A stretch of 64,000 nt of DNA from contig CM048750.1 of the NCBI GenBank assembly GCA_026315105.1, positions 262,251,151 to 262,315,150 on the forward strand, written 5' to 3'. Of the stretch, positions 32,468-43,268 are shown piece by piece. The first letter of the stretch is position 1, and each line of letters opens with the position of its first letter. The position numbers were made by a program, and so were the translations under genes. The DNA is from Locusta migratoria. Its lineage: Eukaryota; Arthropoda; Insecta; Orthoptera; Acrididae. Below the pieces are notes generated by a model that searched no databases, was not told the origin of the DNA, and saw nothing but the letters and a program-made list of their open reading frames with translations.

Positions 32468-32764
32468 GGTTGCACAATGGTAGAGTGCCAGACTACAAAT
32501 CCAAAGGTCGCGAGTTCGATCCCCGCCAGATGCTAGGATTTTTATCTGTCACTTTTCACTTCTTTCACCTCTGGCAGTATTACTCTCGTGATAAATACCG
32601 AGTAGCACCGTGGTTCGCAACCCACGTTAAGCTGTAGGTCCCCCTATGACTGGCTGGGTAAGTCAGTTCCAAGGTCGGAGGAAGGCAACGGCATACCACC
32701 TCCAAACAGGACCATGCCTAGTAAAGCACTGTGGTGTTCAAACCAATCTTCGGATTGTTGACTG
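32468..32764 (+). mobile_element. SINE-C, tRNA-derived
   Basis: Head GGTTGCACAATGGTAGAGTG (box A) and GGTCGCGAGTTCGATCCCC (box B). The body includes TTTTTATCTGTCACTTTTCA, GAGTAGCACCGTGGTTCG and GGCTGGGTAAGTCAGTTCC. The 10-bp duplication CTTTACCTTT is at 32458-32467 and 32765-32774. This is the longest copy of the family in the window, about 297 bp. Confidence 0.9.
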
Positions 32765-32929
32765 CTTTACCTTTTACCCTCGGGCGGCAGCGCCAATTAT
32801 TATATCTTCAGCAGCTGCGCGGTGTAGATTTGCTACCACTGTGTATTCCGAGTTACGAACTTAGTATACAGCTATAAATGATCGTAATGACAAAAATAGT
32901 TTATTTCAAAGGTATAAATATCACATTTG

Positions 32930-33692
32930 TTAATATCTAAAGATATAAAATGCAGAATGGCTATGGGAAGAAAAGCGTTTCTAAAGAAGCGAAACAAATG
33001 ATGTTCAAATGTTTGTATAGTTTATGGGACTTAACTACAGTGTCATCAGTCCCTAAACTTACAAACTACTTATGAACTACTTACGAACTAGGACGGCACA
33101 AATATCCATGCCCGAGGGGGGATTCGAACTCCCGGCCGTAGTGGCCGTGCAGACTGTGACTGGAGCGCCTCAGTCCCCTCGGCCACCGCGGCCGGCGAAG
33201 CGAAACTTGTTAATATCCAATATTAATTTAAATGTTAGGAAGTCCTTTCTGAAAGCATTTGTCTGGAGTGTAGCATTGTATGGGAGTGAAACGTGGACGA
33301 TAAGGAGTTCAGATAAAAAGATGATAAAAGCTTTTGAAATGTGGTGCTACAGAGGAATGATGAAAATTAGATGGGTAGATCACGTAACTAATGAGGAGGT
33401 TCTTAATCGAATCGCGGAGAAAAGGAGTTTCTGGCATATCCTGACCAAGAGAAGGGATAGATTGGTTGGACACATTCTGAGACATCAAGGAATTGTCAAC
33501 TTAGCATTAGAAGGAAGCGTGTGGGGTAAAAATCGTAGAGGGAGACCGAGGGCGAATACAGTAAGCAGATTCAAAAGGATATAGGTTGCCGAACGTATTC
33601 TCAGATGAAGAGACTTGCACAGGACACGGTAGCGTGGAGAGCTGTATCAAACCAGTCTGAGGACTGAAGACCACAACAACAACAACAACATC
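32930..33692 (+). mobile_element. NLR-3 3' portion with nested SINE
   Basis: The plus strand begins at codons for KCRMAMGRKAFLKKRN, is split by a SINE, then continues NINLNVRKSFLKAFVWSVAL, KMIKAFEMWCYRGMMKI and RLVGHILRHQGIVNLALEGS. It finishes GACTGAAGACCACAACAAC with a (CAA)n tail at 33673-33690. The family resembles RTE-type endonuclease/reverse-transcriptase elements by sequence recall. Confidence 0.88.
32996..33196 (-). mobile_element. SINE-A1 nested in NLR-3
   Basis: The minus strand has the full head GCCGGCCGCGGTGGCCGAG. Box B is variant (GGGAGTTCGAATCC). The target-site duplication GAAGCGAAAC at 32986-32995 and 33197-33206 is NLR-3 coding sequence, so removal of the insert restores the KKRN codons. 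Confidence 0.93.
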
Positions 33693-34673
33693 TAAATTAG
33701 TATAGCAATTACATTCGGTGTATAAATATAACAAATGTAACATTATTCCGAAAGTGGATGATAATAATGTATAATAGACCCAGCAGTATTTACATTTCCT
33801 GTTTCGTTGCCTCCCTATAGTTCCTGTCTCTTGAGTAATTAGTGTCGGCTCTTTTCTGTTTTATGTGGAACAGAGTGCTCATAATTACCTCGACAATCAT
33901 ATTACAACCTATCATGAATGAGAGAGGTTGCGTCTCAGACCGCATGCCCCTTGCGTTCCCTTTTGAACCAGGAAAATTTTTTATGATATTCTTTTTCAGT
34001 GTTTTGGAGTGCTGCTTGTATGGCGTTTCACTCCACAGAGTGGTACCGTCTTGAATATCAGATTCATTGCGTCTGCAATCTCGTTAGGGATCGGAAATAG
34101 GATTGACAATTGAATAATAGTATCCTGTTCATGATCTAATCAGTAATCTAGACAAAAATCAATAAGACCTTCATTACTTGTCGAAATAAGTCTATTTCCT
34201 CATCTGTTACAGCCATACCACGTCTACGATACCTGAAGATTATGTAAGGCTTAAAAATGGTTAAAAGTGAGATTGACGGGAACTGCAGCATGGGTGACCA
34301 GGAGAAACTAGAGGACAATTTTTCGAGAGTTAAACTTCTATTTAAGAAGTAAATTTAAATTTTTGAGCATTCTAATATGTAGGGTAAAATTTATACAATA
34401 AATATTTATTACAAACTGCTCAAATCCGTTTGCAGGGAAAACTAGACGTAACAAAGAACAATTCAAATCCGCCCCCCCCCCCCTACATGACAGGCAGCAC
34501 TGTGCAAATCTGCTACCAGTGATGTACTCCCTAACAAAACTTTTCTTGGATGGACACAGCCGTGCACTGGAAACTCAGAACCTTCACTGACATAATTAAC
34601 AATAGCTAAAGCGGAAATACGGCATCTCCATTATTGCGACAACAGTGGGCATTTAAAGAAAAGTGGTAGCACA
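33693..34673. other. Unassigned stretch
   Basis: AT-rich, with a C13 run near 34472-34484 and no other recognised feature. Confidence 0.5.
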
Positions 34674-34681
34674 TTTGCACC

Positions 34682-36084
34682 CAGGGTTGCCAGGTGTGGC
34701 GATTTTTCGCATTCTTGGATATATTTTTCTTATAATAGTAGCCATTCTAGCAGTTTGGCGACTGGCGATTAAATTTGGCTATTAAAGGAATTGGTTCGCG
34801 ACTTAGTGGCTATTTTATTTTACTTCAAATACAACGAATGTAAAGCAATCACTCTTTAGACACTGCGTCAATGATACCGGCTAAACTTCGGTAGATTGCT
34901 GGGGAAATGTAATCAACCTACACCACAAATGTTTTCAAGTATCACGGATGTGTGGGAGAGTGTCACAGAGATGTAAACAGACTCTTGAAGATAGACGTAA
35001 ACTACCTCATGTACCTTACTTACGACGGTTCAAGAACAGGCTTTAAATTATATCTCAAAGTATACTACAACACCGTATGTATGGCTCCCGCTGAGAACAT
35101 GAGGATAAGATTATATAAATTACAGCATGCAACGAGGCATTTAAACAGTATTATTTCCGCGTTCCATACAACACAACAGAAATTCGTAACAACTGCTACT
35201 GTGAAGCGAGCCCTTTGCTACGCACTTCACAGTCGTTAACAATGGTTTACAGAGTATAAATGTCGATGGAGAACACGCGGTGATTTCCCAGTCGTTCTCA
35301 TGGCTGATTTTTCAGTGTTTAATGACGCGTTATTACGAATTAAAGTCCATCCCATCTCAAAGTATGAAGTTCTTAGTGCATTATTATAAATTACCTCACC
35401 TTAAAATGTTTTAATGATTTTATGTGTAAATTTTTTTTTTGTTTTTTTTTTTTGTTTTTTGTTTTTTGTTTTTGTTTTTGAAAGATTCAATAACTCTATT
35501 TAAAATCTGTAAATATTTGTTTTTAAGAAGATGAAAGTGATTGGTAATCGAACCTACGCATGAGAACATCCCTTGTGTAAGTTTGATAGAATGATTCTTG
35601 AACAGTTTTGTGTTGTAATTTTTATAAATTATGAAATTAATAAATGTGATAGTTAAATATAACTGAATTTCCGGAGTCTCTCTATTATATTTACAATGTG
35701 ACAATATTTTGATTGCCCCCACTGTCAGTTGGTGGTATGCCTGGGTTCAATTCTTGGATGGGCTCAGATAAATGTTTCTGTGAAGTATGAGTTTCCTTGG
35801 AAAGTTCAGTCTGACGTCTGTGAATGTGAGGTTGCCATAGTTTGTGTTAATTTTTACTCAGTAACAATCTTACTCTCTGAATTTAGGATTATTATTGTCG
35901 AGTAACATGCCATAATTACCATAGCATAATAATGTTAACAGATTAAAGGTTGCGATATTTGGCTATTTTTACTTATGAAGAGATGGTTATATTTTGGCAT
36001 TTTATTGATGAAAAGATGGCTATATTTAGGCTACTTTTTGTCTAAAATTTGGCGACAGAGCAATAGGAAAACCTGGCAACTGTG
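34682..36084. mobile_element. hAT-like non-autonomous DNA transposon
   Basis: The terminal repeats CAGGGTTGCCAGGT (34682) and, read inward from the right, CACAGTTGCCAGGT match at 12 of 14 positions. They are flanked by 8-bp near-duplications TTTGCACC (34674-34681) and CTTGCACC (36085-36092). Both subterminal regions carry repeated TGGCTATTT motifs. Eight-base duplication and CAGGGTTGCCAG-type ends are hAT traits. The inside has no hAT transposase; a 95-codon frame at 34952-35239 has no recognisable domain. Confidence 0.65.
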
Positions 36085-36092
36085 CTTGCACC

Positions 36093-36549
36093 AGCGCTGC
36101 CGCTCGAGAGATTAACACACAAGTGCACATACGCAAGTAACAATCTATCTACACTGCTCAAGAGAACTGAATGGGTGAGTTGAAAAAGGTACACATTTCA
36201 CAAGTTTCACAAATTAAACTGAAATAGCCATTTTCTTCTTTGGACGTATCTACAAACGTTGAGCCTCTACTTCAAATGCGCTTGTCAACAATAGTCAGAT
36301 ACGAGTGAGTTGAAGAAGGGCCATATTCCTGGATATGTTCCTTTTTCAACTCGAATCCGCGCTAGTGTGAGCGACACCCACTGCAGTGCTTGTGCCCGCT
36401 GCTCAGTCATGCATTTGGAATGTAATGTAGCAGATAAGCGAGCTGTTTAAGGGTTTGTTGGTTATGTTTACAGTGTAAAGTCTTAAGGTCAGTGCCAAAA
36501 TTAGTTTAGTGAAGTTTATTAGTTTTTGGTTTACTTTAACCAAGTAACA
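36093..36549. other. Unassigned stretch
   Basis: No recognised feature. It ends in a sequence resembling a 5' UTR ahead of the short frame at 36550. Confidence 0.4.
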
Positions 36550-36660
36550 ATGTCAGCAACAGTGACACCGGTGAAAGAAGACGTAAAACGGGAAGATATG
36601 CAAAGCATCGCTCAGCGCCAACACGTACCAGAAAAGATCACTACAATAATGTACAGTTAG
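36550..36660 (+). CDS. Short open frame of 36 codons, unknown
   Basis: ATG in the context AACAATGTCAG opens a 36-codon frame starting MSATVTPVKEDVKRED. The context resembles an insect translation start. About 200 bases downstream, after another short open stretch (SQVVNFEVFLKKMQQKGLL), TTCAATAAAA gives a poly(A)-signal-like end near 36890, where a SINE begins. It may be a decayed retroposed transcript or chance. No homolog is recognised. Confidence 0.2.
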   Translation: MSATVTPVKEDVKREDMQSIAQRQHVPEKITTIMYS

Positions 36661-36892
36661 AATTATGAGGATAAGAGACATTGTGTAGGAATCAATGTTG
36701 ACCAGCAAAAGTCAAGTTGTAAATTTTGAAGTTTTTCTAAAGAAGATGCAGCAAAAAGGGTTGCTGCCTATCGCCTTTCCCTCAGACAGGAAGTTACACC
36801 CACCCTCTGATCTGCTGTCCTTGGACCATAAAGGCGTCGGACTTCTTCTCTTGGCATGTGTGTCGTCGCCTTATTGAAGATTCAATAAAAAA

Positions 36893-37088
36893 TGTTCAAA
36901 TGTTTGTATATCTATGGGACCAAACTGCGTGGTCATCAGTCCGTAGCTTACAAACTACTTAAACCTAGGGAAACTAACCTACGGACAAACACAGACACCC
37001 ATGCCCCAGGGAGGACTCGAACCTCCACGGCGAGCAACCGCGCGCTCCGCAGCGAGACGCTTTAGACCGCTCGGCTACTCCACCGCGG
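36893..37088 (-). mobile_element. SINE-A2
   Basis: The minus strand starts GCCGCGGTGGAGTAGCCGAG, with box B GAGGTTCGAGTCC and the A2 body. No clear target-site duplication was found. Confidence 0.88.
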
Positions 37089-37344
37089 CAATGCACATTT
37101 ATCTACGAAATATGACCTGTTAACATAGCTGTTCAATTCGGAGATATTGGCAGTTTAATCATTAAACGTTGTCGGATCGTAGGAAAATACGGTTTAGTGC
37201 TTCCCCCGTTTTTTTGTTCTTTGCCGTTCAATGTCCCAAACTCTTCAATGTCCTAAACTCTTCTCGAAGTTTCTTCTTTACGGCACTTGGAGGTATTTTT
37301 TGTAGCATATTGGTTGCCGTGATCGAGCTGCTCTTTTAGCAAGG

Positions 37345-37580
37345 TTGTCGGTGTTGGCTTCGTATTTATCTTGACAATGATAATGCGATCACTGTGCTGG
37401 TCATAGTAGTTTACCCGCATTCCTATCTTCTTATTCATTATCAGTCCTACTCCTGTGATACCCCCAACTGATTTTGTATTTATAATCCTGTACTCACCTG
37501 ACCAGAAATCCTGTTCATCTTGCCACCGAACTTCACTAATCCCCACTATATCTAACTTCAACCTATCCATTTCCCCATAT
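37345..37580 (-). mobile_element. NLR-3 endonuclease-region fragment
   Basis: The minus strand codes for MDRLKLDIVGISEVRWQDEQ and NKKIGMRVNYYDQHSDR. It is nearly identical (about three differences over 230 bp) to 40178-40408 of the adjacent large NLR-3. It lies just past the 3' end of that element in the same orientation. The reading continues into unrelated codons after TPTT. Confidence 0.85.
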
Positions 37581-37599
37581 CCCTTGACGTGCCTTGTTG

Positions 37600-40500
37600 T
37601 TGGTATGGTCTTCAGTCCGGAGACTGGTTTGATGCAGCTCTCCACAATACCCTATCCTGAGCAAGCCTTTTCATCTCCTCATAAGAACGACAACCCACAT
37701 CCACTTGAATCTGTTTCCTATACGCGTCTCTTGGTCTCCCTCTGCGATTTTTTACACCACACACTTCCCTCCAATGCTAAATTTACTATTCCTCGATGTC
37801 TAAGAATGTGTCCTACCAAGCGATCCATTCTTTTATTCAGGGTATGCCAAAAATTCCTTTTCTCGCCAATTCTGTTCAGTATCTCTTCATTAGTTATGCG
37901 ATCTACCCACCTAATATTCAGCATTCTTCTGTAGCACCACATTTCAAAAGCCTCGATCCTCTTCCTGTCCGCACTGTTTATCGTTCATGTTTCACTCCAA
38001 TACAAGGCAACACTCCACACAAATGCCTTCAGAAAAGACTTCCTTACACTTAAATTAATATTCGATGTTAGCAAATTTCTCTTTTTCAAAAATGCTTTTC
38101 TTCCCATTGCCATTCTGCATTTTATATCCTCTGTACTGCAACCATCATTTGTTATTTTACTGCGCAAGTAACAATACTCATTTACCTCCTTTATTGCTTC
38201 GTTACCTAATCTAATTCCTTCAGCATCACCCGGTTTTCTTAGACTACACTCCATTACCCTAGATTTGCTCTTGTTAATGTTCATCTTATAAGCACCTTTC
38301 AGCACACTGTCCATTCCGTTCAATTGCTCTTCCAGGTCCTTTGCTGTATCTGACAGAATTACTATGTCGTCGGCAAAACGCAATGTTTTTAATTCTTCCC
38401 TCTGAACTTTAATTCCTTCACCAAATTTCTCCTTGCTTTCCTTTATAGCTTGCTCAATGTAGAAATTGAACAGCATTGGAGAAAGGCTACAACCCTGTCT
38501 TACTCCCTTCCTAACTAATGCTTCCCTTTCATGCCCTTCGAGTCTAATAACTGCGGTCTGGCTTTTGTACAAGTTGTAAATAACTCTCCTTTCCCTGTAT
38601 TTTACCCCTACTGACTTCAGAATTTGAAAGAGTGTATTCCAGTCAACATTGTCAAAAGCTTTCTCCAAATCTACAAAAGATAAAAACTAGGTTTGCCTTT
38701 CTTAATCTATCTTATAAGATAAGACGTAACGTGAGTATTGCCTCCCGGGTTCCTACGTTCCTCCTGAATCCAAACTGATCTTCTCCGAGGTCAGCTTCTA
38801 TCAGCTTTTCCATTCTCCTGTAGATAATTCGTGTTAAAATTTTGCAACCATGACTTATCAGATTGATGGTTCTGTAATTTTCACACCTGTCTGCACCTGA
38901 TTTCTTTGGAATGGGGATTATAACATTTTTCTTAAAGTCTGAGGGTATTTCGCCTGTCTCATACATCCTACACACCAGTTCAAATAGTTTTGTCATGGTT
39001 GGCTCTCCCAGAGACTTTAGTAGCTCTGAGGGTATGTCATCTACTCCTGGGGCCTGTTCCGACCTAAGTCTTTCAGGGCTCTGTCAAATTCATCTCTCCG
39101 TATAGTATCTCCTATTTCATCTTCATCTACATCCTCTTCCCTTCCTACAATATTGTTTCGAAATTCATTTCCTTTGTACAGCCCCTCTATATACTCTTTC
39201 CACCTTTCAGCTTTCCCTTCTTTGCTGAGAACTGGTTTTCCATCAGTGTCCTTGATATTCATAGAGCTGTTTTTCTTATCTCCAAATGTTTCTTTTATTT
39301 TCCTGTAGGCTGTATCTATTTTTCCCCTCTTTATACATTCTTCTACATCCTTGCATTTGCCTTCTAGCCACTCCTGCTTAGCCATGTTGCACTTCCTGTC
39401 AATCTCATTTCTTAGTCGTCTGTACTCCATTTTGCCTGTTTCATTTACTGCATTTTTATATTTTCTCCTTTCATCAGTTAAATTTAGTATCTCCTGTGAT
39501 ATCCAAGGATTTTTTGGAGGTCTTGCCTTCCTACCTATTTTGTCCTCTGCTACCTTCACTATTTCATCTCTCAATTTTACCCATTCCTTCTCTACTGTTT
39601 TATTTTCCCCTGTTTCTGTCAATTGTTGCCTAAAGCTCCCTCTGAAATTCTTAAGAACCTCAGGTTCCTTCAATTTATCCAGGTCCCATCTCCTTATTTT
39701 CCTACCTTTTTGTAGTTTCTTCAGTTTCAGCCTACAGTTCATAACCAACAAGTTATGGTCAGAGTCTATATCTGCCCCTGGGTATGTCTTACACTGTAAA
39801 ACCTGGTTCCGAAATCTATGTCTTACCATTATAAAATCTATCTTGTATCTCCCGGTGTCTCCTGGTCTCTTCCACGTATACAACCTTCTTTTGTGATTCT
39901 TAAACCAGGTGTTTGTTATAACTAAATTATGTTCCGTGCAAAATTCTACCAGGAGGCTTCCCCTTTCATTCCTTTTACCCAGACCATATTCACCTACTAT
40001 CTTCCCTTCCCTTCCCTTCCCTTCCCTTCCTTGTCCTACTACCGAATTTCAGTCTCCCATAACAATTAAGTTTTCCTCTCCCTTAATTGTCTGAATAATT
40101 TCCTTTAGCTCCTCATATATTTCTTCGATTTCCTCATCATCGGCAGAGCTAGTTGGCATATAAAACTGTACTACTGTTGTCGGTGTTGGCTTCGTATTTA
40201 TCTTGACAATGATAATGCGATCACTGTGCTGGTCATAGTAGTTTACCCGCATTCCTATCTTCTTATTCATTATCAGTCCTACTCCTGTGATACCCCCAAT
40301 TGATTTTGTATTTATAATCCTGTACTCACCTGACCAGAAATCCTGTTCATCTTGCCACCGAACTTCACTAATCCCCACTATATCCAACTTCAACCTATCC
40401 ATTTCCCTTTTTAAATTTTCTAATTTTCCTACTCGATTAAGGGATCTAACATTCCACGCTCCGACTCGTAGAATGCCAGTATTGTCTTTCCTGATGATCA

Positions 40501-40890
40501 CGTCCTCCTGAGTAGTCACCGCCCGGAGATCCGAATGGGGGAGTATTTTACCTCCGGAATATTTTACCCGAAAGGATGCCATCATCATATGTTCATACAG
40601 TAGAGCTGCATGTCCTCGGGAAAAATAAAAGCTGTAGTTTCCCCTTGCTTTCAGCCGTTCGCAGGAACTGTGTGGCAAAGCCACATTAGCTGATGTTACA
40701 AGGCCAGCTCAGTCAATCATCCAGACTGTTGCCCCTGTAACTACTGAAAAGGCTGCTGCCCCTCTTCAGGAACCACACGTTGGTCTGGGCTCTCCACAGA
40801 TACCCCTCCGCTGTTGTTGCACCTACGGTACGGCTATCTATATCGCTATTTCGTCGAGGCACGCAAGCCACCTCACCTCGGCAATGTCTG
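37600..40890 (-). mobile_element. NLR-3, nearly complete non-LTR retrotransposon
   Basis: About 3.3 kb is read on the minus strand. There is a 5' region with GAAGAGGGGCAGCAGCC near 40760, then an endonuclease domain, a linker, reverse transcriptase, a C-terminal tail region, and the 3' UTR ending GAAGACCATACCAACAACA at about 37603. Length and single endonuclease-RT organisation suit RTE-like elements; clade assignment is inference. The long (CAA)n tail of other copies is short here. Confidence 0.9.
37718..40684 (-). pseudogene. Endonuclease-reverse transcriptase of NLR-3, broken
   Basis: The order from the N terminus is endonuclease (40049-40684: VGAWNVRSLNRVGKLENLK and VGISEVRWQDEQDFWSG), then its later part and a basic linker (39041-39883: GRYKIDFIMVRHRF, SDHNLLVMNCRL, NPWISQEILNLTDERR). 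Next is the reverse transcriptase (38712-38996: KNVIIPIPKKSGADRCENY, CKILTRIIYRRMEKL; 37985-38668: MEKAFDNVDWNTLF, VRQGCSLSPMLFNFYIEQ, LRFADDIVILSD with FADD intact). The C-terminal part is 37718-37942 (RIGEKRNFWHTLNKRMDRLV). Breaks lie near 40045, 39040, 38700 and 37960. A (CTTCC)n expansion at 40003-40032 causes the first. Confidence 0.85.
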
Positions 40891-40919
40891 TGGTTCATAT
40901 ATATATATATGCGTGGCTT

Positions 40920-41117
40920 GCCGACCACGGTGGCCGAGGAGACTAAGGCGCTCCAGTCACGGTCTGCACGGCCACTACGTTCGGGGGTTCGAATCCCCCC
41001 TCGGGCATGGATATTTGTGCCGTCCTAGTTCGTAAGTAGTTCATAAGTAGTTTGTAAGTTTAGGGACTGATGACCCCGTAGTTAAGTCCCATAGACTAAA
41101 CAAACATTTGAACATTT
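40920..41117 (+). mobile_element. SINE-A1
   Basis: The head is GCCGACCACGGTGGCCGAGG with box B GGGGGTTCGAATCC. The 12-bp duplication TATGCGTGGCTT is at 40908-40919 and 41118-41129. It sits beside the 5' end of the large NLR-3. Confidence 0.93.
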
Positions 41118-41129
41118 TATGCGTGGCTT

Positions 41130-42040
41130 CCGTTTGCTTTTAAATTTAACGACTACAGGAAATTCTCCATTTTGAGCAATGTAGAAATTACTCTGTGGCT
41201 TCCATTCGATTGTCGTCTAATCATTCTGTGATGCTCCTTGCTCGGTGAAAATTAATAAATCGTCCTAAGTTAATTGATTTAATTTTCCTAAGTTATAATA
41301 AAGGATCCGTCCGATCTGTTATTGGTGTCCAGGAGTTCGTAATTTTACTCGAATCTGTGTTCGGAATAACATAATTAATTTTATTTTGCTCTTATTTCTT
41401 GGTTATGGCACAGCCGTTGCGGCCAAGCACTGTGTGCCCTCGAAAAGCCTGTGCGTTGCAAAGTTTTGGCCTTAATAACGTACTGAAGACGTTCTCTCTC
41501 GCTGGTATCTGTGTGTGCTCGTGTTCCTCTCGGATGTAGTGGCCGTATCTGTAGCGGCCTACAAGGATAGGTGTTACAAAGCGTCGCCGCCACACACACA
41601 CACACACACAGGCAGGCACGGGCTGATCCTGTCAGCCGCGGCAGAAGTCAGCGCGTGCTAGTCCCAGCTGCGCGCTGCCCGCTCTGTCAGTGGGAGTCCT
41701 GGGGATTATGGAAATGGCCCTCTCCACCGTTAAGCAGAGCCGAGGAGCGGCCCTCGTGCCGGGGATCGGATTAAGTCGCCGGCCGCAGATAGCAGATAGC
41801 ATCGCGCCGGGCACCGGCCGTCAGGACTCAGCCCAGCCACCTGCGCCCTTGCCGCGCTCGCGTTCCTGCACGTACCTCATGTCCACAGGGCGTACGTCAT
41901 CTCTGACAAGCCGCCCGGCTAACTAGCAGACTCTCTGACTCGGCGGATGGCGGTGAAGGGACCAAGCAAGCCCCCACAACCGCGTAAGCGGCCGACTGCG
42001 AACAGCGGACAAATCGAAGAGCGCCTCAGCGACCATTGTG
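41130..42040. other. Unassigned; (CA)n and GC-rich block
   Basis: A CA microsatellite lies at 41589-41611. From 41612 to 42030 the sequence is GC/CpG-rich and apparently single-copy, with no exon recognised. Confidence 0.45.
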
Positions 42041-42168
42041 GTGGCAAACTTCCGCGCCAACTTTAAATGTGCGTAAGATTATTTTGATTGGAGACAGTAT
42101 TCATTTTGAGTTAAGTCGCGAAAACTGTGTCTAATTGAAATATATAACTACGAAACTGCTTCAGACTC

Positions 42169-42413
42169 CTCGCCTTGGTTGCACAGTGGTAGCGTGCCAG
42201 ACTACAAATCCAAAGGTCGCGGGTTCGATTCCCGCCAGCTCCTAGGATTTTTATCTGTCACTTTCCACTTCTTTCACATCTGGCAGTAATGCTCATGTGA
42301 AAAATACCGAGTAGCACCGTGGTTCGGATCCCACGTTAAACTGTAGGTCCCCCTATAACTGGCTGGGTAAGTCAGTTCGAAGGTCGGAGAAAGGCAACGG
42401 CATACCACCTCCA
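42169..42413 (+). mobile_element. SINE-C, second copy
   Basis: Box A GTTGCACAGTGGTAGCGTG, box B CGCGGGTTCGATTCCC and the body through GGCAACGGCATACCACCTCC are present. The ACAGGACCATGCC 3' part is absent. Confidence 0.88.
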
Positions 42414-42830
42414 AGGAATAGAAGACGTGTTGCAGCCAACGAGGGAGTTCATATTTGGGTTAAGGTTGAAGGCCCATTTGAGAAGAAATTTAATATTCAA
42501 GGAGATGTTGTTGTGTATTATCATAGTTAAATAAAGATATCCTTTCCTTTTATCCCTTGAAAATATTGATTCGGGCACTTCGTGTCATGTCCATAAGAGC
42601 TCGAGAATACTACAGTTTTATTGCGTGGAGACTAAGTGCGTGACCTTGAAGCAGCTTCTGAGCTGTTCCGCCTGGCGCGCCACTGTCGCTGCGCCTGAGT
42701 TATTGTGTGCGTCAAGTCTTGTGAACGGAAGCGCCCGTGCTTCTAGTTTTAACCTAAGCACGGGCGCTGAAAAATCAAACAGACCGGATGTGGCGTTCTA
42801 GTTATCATGCGCGCCAGGCGGAAGGGCGTT
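42414..42830. other. Unassigned interval with nested inverted repeats
   Basis: Exact inverted repeats TTCCGCCTGGCGCGC (42666-42680) and GCGCGCCAGGCGGAA (42809-42823) enclose a second exact pair AGCGCCCGTGCTT (42730-42742) and AAGCACGGGCGCT (42756-42768). No coding is recognised. Confidence 0.8.
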
Positions 42831-42958
42831 GGTGGCAAACTTCCGCGCCAACTTTAAATGTGCGAAAGATTATTTTGATTGGAGACAGTATTCATTTTGA
42901 GTTAAGTCGCGAAAACTGTGTCTAATTGAAATATATAACTACGAAACTGCTTCAGACT

Positions 42959-43169
42959 CCTCGCCTCGGTTGCACAGTGGTAACGAGCCAGACTACAAAT
43001 CCAAAGGTCGCGGGTTCGATCCCCGCCAGCTCCTAGGTCCCCCTATAACTGGCTGGGTAAGTCAGTTCGAAGGTCGGAGAAAGGCAACGGCATACCACCT
43101 CCAAACAGGACCATGCCTAGTAAAGCACTGTGGTGTTCAAACCAATCTTCGGATTGTTGACTGCTTTTT
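42959..43169 (+). mobile_element. SINE-C, third copy with internal deletion
   Basis: Head as in the copy at 42169. The body jumps from CCGCCAGCTCCTAGG directly to TCCCCCTATAACTGG, losing about 110 bp, then continues to GGATTGTTGACTGCTTTTT. The full 3' part present at 32700-32764 is kept. Confidence 0.88.
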
Positions 43170-43268
43170 AAGGTTGTTTTCATTGGAGAGAGTATTAATT
43201 TTGAGTTCAGTCGCGAAAACTATGTCTAATTGAAATATATAACTACAGAACAGGTTCAGACTCCTTGA

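Larger units (their letters stand above)
42041..43268 (+). repeat. Locally duplicated module, three copies
   Basis: A segment beginning GTGGCAAACTTCCGCGCCAA and including GTCGCGAAAACTGTGTCTAA and GAAACTGCTTCAGACTCC occurs at 42041-42168 and 42831-42958, almost identical. Both copies run directly into a SINE-C. A third, diverged copy lacking the first part is at 43170-43268, directly after the second SINE-C. Confidence 0.9.

Noticed and set aside
37145..37345. Open codons continuing from the NLR-3 endonuclease fragment on minus (KKKLREEFRTLKSLGH)
   Set aside because: Looks somewhat protein-like but is short, has no start, and changes frame relative to the endonuclease piece. Too little to call.
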